Below are positions 31,540-39,717 of a stretch of DNA of 44,559 bases, one piece after another; within the stretch, counting starts at the first letter, position 1; every line of letters starts with the position of its first letter. The stretch comes from Bacteroidetes bacterium MED-G20 (lineage in GTDB: Bacteria; Bacteroidota; Bacteroidia; Flavobacteriales_D; Parvicellaceae). Where the stretch lies: assembly GCA_905181675.1 (NCBI GenBank), contig CAJIYZ010000067.1, forward strand, positions 1 through 44,559, given 5' to 3'. The notes beneath the pieces were generated by a model. It searched no databases and was not told the DNA's origin. It worked only from the letters and a program-made list of their open reading frames with translations. Position numbers and translations under genes: made by a program.

Positions 31540-32513
31540 GAACTATACCCTAGATTTTCTCTAACTCTTTTTAAGGTGGCCTCAGCCACCTTTTTTGCTT
31601 TTAGGGCTCCCTCTTGTAAAACATCTTCAACTTCTTGTGGATGGTTTATATAGTGGTTAAACTTTTCTCTTTGAGAGGCAAATGACTTGATTAATTCTTC
31701 AATTAATTCTTTTTTAGCGTGACCCCATCCATAACCTCCTGCCTTTAGGTTTTCTGCCATCTTAGCACTATTCTCATTAGATGCAATTAGTTTGTATAAA
31801 TGAAAAACTGTAGACTTATTTGGATCTTTTGGGGCCTCTAAAGGTGAGTTATCAGTTATTATATTTTTGTTAATTATTTTTTTAATAGATTTTTCATTCA
31901 TAAATAAATCTATAGTATTCTCTCTTGATTTACTCATTTTCTCCCCATCTGTTCCAGGTATTAGTTGTGCATCTTTTTGCAATTTAGCTTCTGGAATTAT
32001 AAAAACTTCTCCATATTTATGATTGATTCTTGAAGCTACATCTCTTGTCATTTCTAGATGCTGTAATTGATCTTTTCCAACTGGCACAAAATTAGCATCG
32101 TAAAGCAAAATATCAGAAGCCATTAACATAGGGTAAGCAAATAGTCCCGAATTTACATCTTCAAGCCTGTCGGATTTATCTTTAAAAGAGTGGGCAAGTT
32201 TTAATCTTTTGTACGGAAAAAAACAATTTAAATACCAAGAAAGCTCAGTGCATTGAGCAACGTCTGATTGTCTGTAAAAAGTAGTTTTTTCAGGGTTGAG
32301 ACCGCAGGCTAACCAAGTTGCTGCAACCTGTAAAGTGTTTTCTTTAAGTTGTTTTGGGTCCTTAATTTGAGTTAATGAGTGTAAGTCTGCAATAAAAAGA
32401 AATGAATCATTTTCAGGATTATTAGCCAGTTCAATTGCAGGAATAATTGCTCCTAATATGTTTCCCATGTGAGGTCTTCCAGTACTTTGAACCCCGGTTA
32501 AAATTCTTGACAT
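31536..32513 (-). CDS. trpS: Tryptophan-tRNA ligase
   Basis: TGVQSTGRPHMGNILGAI, MASDILLYDANFVPVGKDQLQHLEMTRD, GEKMSKSRENTI. Confidence 0.96.
   Translation of the reverse strand: MSRILTGVQSTGRPHMGNILGAIIPAIELANNPENDSFLFIADLHSLTQIKDPKQLKENTLQVAATWLACGLNPEKTTFYRQSDVAQCTELSWYLNCFFPYKRLKLAHSFKDKSDRLEDVNSGLFAYPMLMASDILLYDANFVPVGKDQLQHLEMTRDVASRINHKYGEVFIIPEAKLQKDAQLIPGTDGEKMSKSRENTIDLFMNEKSIKKIINKNIITDNSPLEAPKDPNKSTVFHLYKLIASNENSAKMAENLKAGGYGWGHAKKELIEELIKSFASQREKFNHYINHPQEVEDVLQEGALKAKKVAEATLKRVRENLGYSS
31573..31596 (+). terminator. Intrinsic terminator for the ALDH gene, inside antisense trpS coding 3' end
   Basis: AAGGTGGC-CTCA-GCCACCTT perfect stem followed by TTTT(GC)TTTT. Confidence 0.82.
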
Positions 32514-32535
32514 TCTATTAAATATTCAATTTATA

Positions 32536-32543
32536 CAAATTTA
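32536..32543 (-). promoter_or_regulatory. Candidate -7 element TAAATTTG upstream of trpS
   Basis: Exact TAnnTTTG match 22 nt upstream of the start codon; no clear -33. Confidence 0.3.
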
Positions 32544-32598
32544 GACTTAAAAATAATATAATTTTATATCATACATTTTAATAATTATTTTGGTGTAA

Positions 32599-33336
32599 AT
32601 GAAAAAATTTTTATCCATTTCTTTCTTTTTATATATTGGGTTTGTTTATGTCATTTTTTGCATAACTTTTTGGATTCCTATTTTTTTATTTGTTAGAGGT
32701 GAAAATAAATACAGAAAAGCAAAAGCAATTAAATTTCTTTGGTCAAAATGGATGTCCTCCTTAGCAGGAGTCAAATTAGAAACTGTTTTCTTGTCCAAAT
32801 TAGACCTAAAAAAAAATTACATAATATGTGCAAATCACAAGTCTTACCTAGATATTTTATTAATGTATCAAATTATTGATCAAGACTTTGCTTTTCTTGG
32901 AAAGTCAGAACTATTAAAATGGCCAGTGATTAATATTTTTTTTAAAAGAGGCATTGATATACCAGTTTATAGAGACAGCAAAACAAGAGCTGCCGAATGT
33001 TTGGTTTTGGCAGAAAAAGAAATAAAAAAAGGAAGAAGCATTGTTATTTTTCCAGAAGGAGGATGGGAAAATTCAGAGACTGAAATGAGAAGATTTAAAA
33101 ATGGGGCGTTTCAGTTGGCTATTGACACCAATTGTCCAATTCTACCCTTAACATTTAAAAACAACTATGATTTATTTAAAGACCACAAAGACTTTTCAGG
33201 AAATGCAAAGCCGGGATTAGCCAAAGTAGTGGTTCATGATTATATTTCCGTAGATAAATTAAATCGTAAAGATTTAGTAGATTTGAGAGAACAAACATTC
33301 CAAGTAATTAACAAAGAATTAAAAAGTGAAAATTAA
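32599..33336 (+). CDS. 1-acyl-sn-glycerol-3-phosphate acyltransferase (PlsC-like)
   Basis: CANHKSYLDILL (HX4D) and IFPEGGWE. Confidence 0.9.
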   Translation: MKKFLSISFFLYIGFVYVIFCITFWIPIFLFVRGENKYRKAKAIKFLWSKWMSSLAGVKLETVFLSKLDLKKNYIICANHKSYLDILLMYQIIDQDFAFLGKSELLKWPVINIFFKRGIDIPVYRDSKTRAAECLVLAEKEIKKGRSIVIFPEGGWENSETEMRRFKNGAFQLAIDTNCPILPLTFKNNYDLFKDHKDFSGNAKPGLAKVVVHDYISVDKLNRKDLVDLREQTFQVINKELKSEN

Positions 33337-33619
33337 CAAAGAGGTTATCACCAAACTTTCTAGCTTGTCTAAGCTTAAATTTAACGAACAAGAAACCGAA
33401 CTTATTTCCGAAGATCTTTCTAAAATGGTAAACTTTATCAATCAGTTAAAGGAAATTGACACCGATGGCGTTGAGCCTTTAATCCACATGAATGAAGAAA
33501 TAAATAATTGGAGAGAAGATAATCTTGGTGAAGTCTTAGATCAAGAAAAAGCTCTTTCAAACAGTCCCATAAAAGATAGTACTTATTTTAAGCTTCCTAA
33601 AGTATTGGATAAAAATTAG
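33326..33619 (+). CDS. gatC: Asp/Glu-tRNA amidotransferase subunit C
   Basis: ITKLSSLSKLKFNEQETELISEDLSKMVNFINQLKEIDTDGVEPLIHM. GTG start overlaps the upstream gene. Confidence 0.92.
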   Translation: MKINKEVITKLSSLSKLKFNEQETELISEDLSKMVNFINQLKEIDTDGVEPLIHMNEEINNWREDNLGEVLDQEKALSNSPIKDSTYFKLPKVLDKN

Positions 33620-34029
33620 CAGAATTCTTTAAAAGCCTCCATTAAATTTTCAGCAATCGTCTCAGCTGGTCTTCCTTCAATATGATGTCTTTCAATAAAA
33701 TGGACGAGTTTTCCATCTTTAAAAAGCGCCATACTTGGAGATGACGGAGGATAGGGTAGGCAGTATTTCCTTACTTGATTGGTAGCTTCACTATGAAAAC
33801 CCGCAAATACAGTAAGAATTTCATCAGGTTTTACGTCGTTTGCTACTGCCATTTTTGCGGCGGGTCTTGCATTTCTAGCAGCACAACCACATACAGAATT
33901 TATTACGACAAGTTTTGTTCCAGAAGAGGAATTTAAATGGTTGTCAACTTCGTCGGATGAAGTTAGTTCTATAAACCCTTTCGATGTAAGGTCTTCAATA
34001 AATGGGGCTACAACTTCTGCTGGATACAT
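33616..34029 (-). CDS. BrxA/BrxB family bacilliredoxin
   Basis: VINSVCGCAARNARPA (CGC motif), FAGFHSEATNQVRKYCLPYPPSSPS. Confidence 0.92.
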   Translation of the reverse strand: MYPAEVVAPFIEDLTSKGFIELTSSDEVDNHLNSSSGTKLVVINSVCGCAARNARPAAKMAVANDVKPDEILTVFAGFHSEATNQVRKYCLPYPPSSPSMALFKDGKLVHFIERHHIEGRPAETIAENLMEAFKEFC

Positions 34030-34101
34030 ATATCTTATTTTCTTTAAAATTACTTAATAATTTTTCAATTAATGAATTATTAATGTTAAAGTTCTTAAAA
34101 A

Positions 34102-34542
34102 TCATCTTTTTTGCTGAAAGAATTTCTTAATCAAAAAGCTACATTCATTTTCTAGAACAGCTCCCTTGATGATTGTTTTTGGGTGAATAATTTTGCTAGA
34201 CAATCTTGAGAAACCTCTTTTTTCATCAAATGCTCCGAATACAATTCTTCCAATTCTTGTCCAAAAAGTACCACCAGCACACATAGCACATGGCTCAAGA
34301 GTGACATATAAAGTGCATTCGTTGAGGTATTTATTTTGTAAATAATTACTAGCAGAAGTCAAAACTTGCATTTCAGCATGTGCTGTAAAGTCTATTAGTT
34401 TTTCACAAAGGTTGTGACCTTTAGCAATCACTTTATCATGGTAAGTAATTATCGCGCCAACGGGAACTTCCTCATTTTCAAAAGCAATTTGAGCTTGTTT
34501 TAGAGCAATTCGCATAAAGTATTCGTCACTGTTCACGTTCAT
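34102..34542 (-). CDS. Nucleoside/tRNA adenosine deaminase (TadA-like)
   Basis: HAEMQVL and TLEPCAMCAGGTFWTRIGRIVFGAFDEKRG. Confidence 0.9.
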   Translation of the reverse strand: MNVNSDEYFMRIALKQAQIAFENEEVPVGAIITYHDKVIAKGHNLCEKLIDFTAHAEMQVLTSASNYLQNKYLNECTLYVTLEPCAMCAGGTFWTRIGRIVFGAFDEKRGFSRLSSKIIHPKTIIKGAVLENECSFLIKKFFQQKR

Positions 34543-34557
34543 TTAACAGTTTATTAT

Positions 34558-34565
34558 CAAATTTA
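34558..34565 (-). promoter_or_regulatory. Candidate -7 element TAAATTTG upstream of the TadA-like gene
   Basis: Exact TAnnTTTG match 15 nt upstream of the start codon; no clear -33. Confidence 0.3.
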
Positions 34566-34623
34566 AACCAAATTTTCAATAGCTTTGAAGTCATTAAATA
34601 TTAACGAACTAAAATATATAATT

Positions 34624-35226
34624 ATGCCATTTGAGTTACCACAATTAAACTACAGCCACGATGCTCTAGAGCCACACATTGATCACAAGACAATGGAAAT
34701 ACACCACGGAAAACACCACGCAGGTTATACCTCTAAATTAAATGCAGCCTTAGATGGAACTGCACATACAGAAAAATCTATTGAAGAATTAATGCAGTCT
34801 ATGGATATGGACAATAGCGCTTTAAGAAATAACGGCGGAGGTTATTTTAACCACTGTCTTTTTTGGAATTCCATGTCTCCAAATGGAGGAGGAAAGCCCT
34901 CTGGTACTTTGTCAGATGCAATTGATAGAGATTTTGGATCTTTTGAGAATTTCAAAGATTCGTTTTCAAAAGCAGCTGCTACTCAGTTTGGTTCTGGATG
35001 GGCATGGTTATGTGTACACAGCGATGGCAAACTAGAAGTTTGTTCAACTCCCAATCAAGATAACCCTCTTATGCCAGGGGTTGGGTGTAATGGAACACCT
35101 ATACTTGGAATAGATGTTTGGGAACACGCTTATTATCTTAACTATCAGAATAGAAGACCAGACTACATAGAAGCATTCTTTAATGTTCTTAACTGGAAAG
35201 AAGTCCAAAATAATTACCAACATTAA
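34624..35226 (+). CDS. Superoxide dismutase (Fe/Mn family; active-site region more Mn-like)
   Basis: [81 protein letters not shown] 34624 preferred. Confidence 0.94.
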   Translation: MPFELPQLNYSHDALEPHIDHKTMEIHHGKHHAGYTSKLNAALDGTAHTEKSIEELMQSMDMDNSALRNNGGGYFNHCLFWNSMSPNGGGKPSGTLSDAIDRDFGSFENFKDSFSKAAATQFGSGWAWLCVHSDGKLEVCSTPNQDNPLMPGVGCNGTPILGIDVWEHAYYLNYQNRRPDYIEAFFNVLNWKEVQNNYQH

Positions 35227-35249
35227 TCAATTCAATTAATCCAGGAAAA

Positions 35250-36161
35250 TTAAGCCACTTTTTGTGGCTTTTTTATTTTTTTAAATAAAGCATTTAATAG
35301 TATAGATCCTACCACAACCATTGAGCCAAGGTAAAAATTTAAACTCATCACTTCAGAGTCTTTAAAAATTAAAAGCGCAAAAATTATTGCATATATAGGT
35401 TCTAAGTTAACAGATAAGTTGACAGTGTATGGTTTTATAAACTTCATTACATATACCCCTAAAAGAAATGCAAAAGAAGTGCAAATAACGCCTAGAATCA
35501 CTAACCAAAATAGCTGTATACTATTTAGAGAAAGTTCATCCAACACTATGTTTCCATTTAAATAAAATAAAAGAGTTATTACCCAAAAGCCTCCCATAAG
35601 TTCGTAAAAAGAAATAATAGCAGAGTCATTTTCTTTAACAAGTACACTATTTATTACAGAAAAAAAAGCAGCTAGAAAAGCAGAGATTAAAGCAAGAATA
35701 ATTGCTTTGAAATAGTCTGGATGGTTCTCAAAATTTAAATCATTAACAATTATAAAGACTCCGACTATTACTAAAGCCCCTGTAAATAGCTCCTTAAGGT
35801 CAAGACTCTTCTTGTAAATCACAAGTTCTGCAAATGAGGTGAAAAATGCTGTAGTTGACATAAAAACAAGAGCAATAGATACGTTTGAAAGTGCAATCGC
35901 TTCAAAAAAACAATACCAATGTAATGCTATTAATATCCCATTTCCAAGAAGCTTAAAAAGTGTTTTTTTAGAGACCTTAATATGCTCTTTTTTTACTATG
36001 AGATAAACCAATAAAGTAGTCCATGCAATAAGCATTCTCCAAAAAACAACTTCACTAGTAGTTAATCCACTTAACACCAGTACTTTTCCTATAATTCCAG
36101 TGAATCCCCATATTAAAATGGTGAAATGGAGTATAAGGTGGTTTTTATATTTGTCAATCAA
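35250..36161 (-). CDS. EamA/DMT family transporter
   Basis: About ten TM segments; HLILHFTILIWGFTGIIGKVLVLSGLTTSEVVFWRMLIAW. Apparent TTG start. Confidence 0.87.
   Translation of the reverse strand: MIDKYKNHLILHFTILIWGFTGIIGKVLVLSGLTTSEVVFWRMLIAWTTLLVYLIVKKEHIKVSKKTLFKLLGNGILIALHWYCFFEAIALSNVSIALVFMSTTAFFTSFAELVIYKKSLDLKELFTGALVIVGVFIIVNDLNFENHPDYFKAIILALISAFLAAFFSVINSVLVKENDSAIISFYELMGGFWVITLLFYLNGNIVLDELSLNSIQLFWLVILGVICTSFAFLLGVYVMKFIKPYTVNLSVNLEPIYAIIFALLIFKDSEVMSLNFYLGSMVVVGSILLNALFKKIKKPQKVA
35252..35280 (+). terminator. Intrinsic terminator for the SOD gene, inside antisense EamA gene coding 3' end
   Basis: AAGCCAC-TTTTT-GTGGCTT perfect stem followed by TTTTATTTTT. Confidence 0.85.
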
Positions 36162-36306
36162 TATTCATTTTTTAATACGGGATATATTCATGATTTTACT
36201 TTATAAATTCTTTCTAGCAATCAAAACTATTAAAGTTTAACTAAGAAGATTTCTATTTTTTTATTTAATTGTCCTAATTTCTGTAACTTAGCATCTTATT
36301 TTACCA

Positions 36307-37938
36307 ATGAATAAGTTAAAAATTTCCTTTTATTTTCTTTTTTTTACCTTAATTTTTGCTTCTTGTAAAAAAAGTGAACAGGTAGATTTATCTTCTTTGC
36401 AAACCTATCATCATGTTGCAATTCCTCTTGTAAGTGCAGAGATTGATATTGAGGATATGTTAGAGAGAGATACCGGAGATATTATTAGCACTGGCAACGA
36501 TGGAGAACTTTTTTTGGCTTATGTAACCCCCCCAACTTATATAAGCGCTTCTGAAATTGTTGAAATTCCGGAACAGAGTTTTAGTATTTCTGTTAATCCA
36601 GCACCCCAAAACTTACCTGCACTTAATAATTCAATCAGCTACGCAGATACTAACATAAATGCTTTTACATTCCCATCTGGAGAAGAATTAACTGCTATTG
36701 AATTTTCACAAGGAATCTTAACAATAAATATCGTCAACAATTTAAGTCATGAAGTAGTTCTTAATATTACCATTCCATCTTTAGTAGACAATCTAGGTGG
36801 GTATTTTTCTGACGTTTTAACAGCACCTGCAAATAATCCTGCAGTTACCCAAGCAAACCTTAGTAATTATGTATTTGACTTAACTAAAGGTAGTCTTGGA
36901 TTCAATGAGATGGTGGTGTATTTAGATGTTACCATTAATGGCTCTGGTAGTCCAATCAGTACTACTGATGACCTTACCTTTTCATTTTCTATGGACAACT
37001 TAGAATTTTCTACTATTTTGGGAGATATTAAATACCAGGAATTTGATTTGGGTTCTATTCCTTTGGAGATAGATATTTTCTCTGCTGATTCAGTCTCTGC
37101 TGTAGAATTTTTACTTACCAACCCAGAAATAAAACATACTATTCAAAATAGCTTTGGTTTTACAGCCAATATGGGGATGCAAGCTATGTATTATGAGGAC
37201 CTTCAAGGCAATATTCTTGGTAATGTATTATATGACTCTGCTGGCTCTGGAAACCTGCAGCCTGCACCATTTTATTTCCCAACAATTCAACAACCCTTAG
37301 CCCAAGGAGATTCGGTAACTTCTGTTATCGCAATGAATGCAACCAATAGTACTATTAATGAGTTAATTAATTCAACTCCAAAATCTATTGTTAGTAACCC
37401 TGTAGTGGTTGTTAATGCTGATTCAACTATTACAAATAATAATTTTATTTTAAGTACAAGTAAGATATCTGTCTCTACCGAAATAACACTTCCTTTAGAA
37501 GGATATGCAGGAGGGTGGGTTATGGGAGATACTATTCCATTTGATTTTAAAGTAGATGAATTATTTAGTTCAGAAACAGATATTGATTCAGCAGTAATTA
37601 AATTTTCTACAATTAATGGATGGCCAGTAGAGGTTAACTTTACTTTAGAATTATTAGATAGTAATATGAATTTGTTGTCTTCTATTGCAGATGGAGAAAT
37701 GGTTCTTGAATCTGCTACTTTGGATGCTAATGGAAGGGTTATAGAAGATTCACAACAAAAAGTAACATTACTTGGTTGTAATGAATCTTGCGTTGATAAC
37801 TTGAACCAAACAAAATTTGTTATTCTTCTTGTGACAGCAGGGACTTCAGATTATGACAATCAGCAGTCTGTGAAGATCTACAGCGACTATAAGTTGCAAT
37901 TGTCAATGGCATTGTTAATTTCTGGGAGAATGTTTTAA
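36307..37938 (+). CDS. Hypothetical lipoprotein, large beta-rich
   Basis: Lipobox FASCKKSEQ; 1-nt stop/start overlap (TAATG) with the DUF5723 gene. Confidence 0.7.
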   Translation: MNKLKISFYFLFFTLIFASCKKSEQVDLSSLQTYHHVAIPLVSAEIDIEDMLERDTGDIISTGNDGELFLAYVTPPTYISASEIVEIPEQSFSISVNPAPQNLPALNNSISYADTNINAFTFPSGEELTAIEFSQGILTINIVNNLSHEVVLNITIPSLVDNLGGYFSDVLTAPANNPAVTQANLSNYVFDLTKGSLGFNEMVVYLDVTINGSGSPISTTDDLTFSFSMDNLEFSTILGDIKYQEFDLGSIPLEIDIFSADSVSAVEFLLTNPEIKHTIQNSFGFTANMGMQAMYYEDLQGNILGNVLYDSAGSGNLQPAPFYFPTIQQPLAQGDSVTSVIAMNATNSTINELINSTPKSIVSNPVVVVNADSTITNNNFILSTSKISVSTEITLPLEGYAGGWVMGDTIPFDFKVDELFSSETDIDSAVIKFSTINGWPVEVNFTLELLDSNMNLLSSIADGEMVLESATLDANGRVIEDSQQKVTLLGCNESCVDNLNQTKFVILLVTAGTSDYDNQQSVKIYSDYKLQLSMALLISGRMF

Positions 37939-39716
37939 TGAAGAAAATTATTTTCATATCGTTAATTTTTCTATTGACAAAAATCAATGCTCAGCAAGAT
38001 TTCATATTGTATCATATGCCGTCAATTCCTCAGATTACACAAGTAGATCCCGCTTCTTTTCCCGATTCAAAGTTGGATATAGGATTGCCAATTATTTCTA
38101 GTGTTTATGGCTCTATCTTTAACACAGGATTTTCTATAGGAGATATATTTTATCAAAATGCAGATGGTACTATGATGCCAGATGTTGACAACGCTATATC
38201 TAAGATGTCTTCAGAAAACTTTTTTATACTTAATGGTAGTACGGACTTAATTTTTGTTGGTTTTAAAAAAGGCAACAATTTCTTTTCTTTTAATGTGACC
38301 GAAAAATTAGATTTCACTTTTAATTATCCAAAAGATCTGATAGTACTTGCTATGGAGGGAAATGGAAATAATCTTTTGGGGAAAAGAGCATCTTTAGATG
38401 GGCTAGGGTTTGATTTTACCCATTGGAGAGAATATGCTATACATTGGGTGCATGATGTTCACCATAAATTTTCGTACGGTGCAAGACTAAAATATCTATA
38501 TGGGATGGAAAATTTCACTACTGATGTTAGTTATATGGGAATAGAAACTGATCAAAACACCCATGCGTTGAAGTTTGACATGGCTTTTGATTTTAGAACT
38601 TCTGGCCTTCCACAAGTAATGGTTGACGGTGATATTCCAGTAATTGGGGGCTTAAACACCAACGATTCTAGTGCAATGCAGCAGTCTGGTTTTTCACCAG
38701 GATATATTAATAATTATCTTTTTAAAAGGAATAATAGAGGTCTAGGAGTAGACTTTGGCTTTAATTACCATATAAGCGATAAATTGCTCTTAGAAGCGTC
38801 TGTTTTGGATTTAGGGTTTATTAATTGGAATAGTTACACAGCAAATTCAAAGCTAGAGGCATGGGATTATGAATACGATGGTATTAGTAATCCTATTTCA
38901 ATTTTTGGTGATGGTTCAAGTGTTGATTTTTTAAAAGATGTACTAGAGGATTCTATAGAAGAAGATTTAAAAAACAATTATTCATATTCTAACGAAAGTT
39001 ACAGCACAGCGCTTCGTACAAAAATATATGCATCTATGGAATATACAGTAGACCATAATAATTTTGTTTCTTTAAGCCTATACAGTTCATTTGTACGAGG
39101 AATATGGAGACGAGGCTTGGGATTAGCTTACAATTACCACCTTGGTAATTTTCTTTCTGCAACAGCTAGTTATTCAATATATAACCGTAGTTATTCTAAT
39201 CTGGGTTTTGGGGTTTCTGTAAATCTTGGCCCAGTTGAAATTTATTGCTTAACTGATAATGTACTCGCTTTTGGCACCCTAAATCCAAGAGATAATTTCT
39301 TGTCCTCCACAGCTTCCAGTATAAACATTGACACTAAGAAAGTTAGAAATGGGCAAATTCATTTTGGTCTTAATTTAACTTTTGGAAGAGACAAGAAAGA
39401 AAAGCCAGTGGACGAAGCAGATCAAGGCAGGGCTAAGGCTGTTAATTCTGGAAGCGATGATCAGAACAAAGAATCTTCTGCAAAAGATAAAAAATCATCC
39501 AATAGTGGGTCTTCAAGCGAAACCAATACTCCCAAAAGAACGAACTACGATTCTAAAGGGAATTCGGATAAAAAACAAAAAACTAAAAAAGCTAAGACTT
39601 CTTACAATAAAAAAACAGAGAAGAAAAAGAATACAAGAAAAGGAGAGTTAAAAACCAAAGTAGAACAATCTGCTCCCAAAAGTAGTACGGCAAGAAAGGT
39701 TTCAAGAAAACTATAA
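37938..39716 (+). CDS. DUF5723 family outer-membrane-associated protein with low-complexity basic C-terminal tail
   Basis: Signal peptide, YHMPSIPQITQVDPASFPDSKLDIGLPIIS N-terminus, beta-barrel-like repeats, Lys/Ser-rich tail. Confidence 0.75.
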   Translation: MKKIIFISLIFLLTKINAQQDFILYHMPSIPQITQVDPASFPDSKLDIGLPIISSVYGSIFNTGFSIGDIFYQNADGTMMPDVDNAISKMSSENFFILNGSTDLIFVGFKKGNNFFSFNVTEKLDFTFNYPKDLIVLAMEGNGNNLLGKRASLDGLGFDFTHWREYAIHWVHDVHHKFSYGARLKYLYGMENFTTDVSYMGIETDQNTHALKFDMAFDFRTSGLPQVMVDGDIPVIGGLNTNDSSAMQQSGFSPGYINNYLFKRNNRGLGVDFGFNYHISDKLLLEASVLDLGFINWNSYTANSKLEAWDYEYDGISNPISIFGDGSSVDFLKDVLEDSIEEDLKNNYSYSNESYSTALRTKIYASMEYTVDHNNFVSLSLYSSFVRGIWRRGLGLAYNYHLGNFLSATASYSIYNRSYSNLGFGVSVNLGPVEIYCLTDNVLAFGTLNPRDNFLSSTASSINIDTKKVRNGQIHFGLNLTFGRDKKEKPVDEADQGRAKAVNSGSDDQNKESSAKDKKSSNSGSSSETNTPKRTNYDSKGNSDKKQKTKKAKTSYNKKTEKKKNTRKGELKTKVEQSAPKSSTARKVSRKL

Positions 39717-39717
39717 T

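Noticed and set aside
39382-39651. Lys-rich 89-aa ORF in another frame of the DUF5723 tail
   Set aside because: Out-of-frame reading of an A-rich low-complexity tail.
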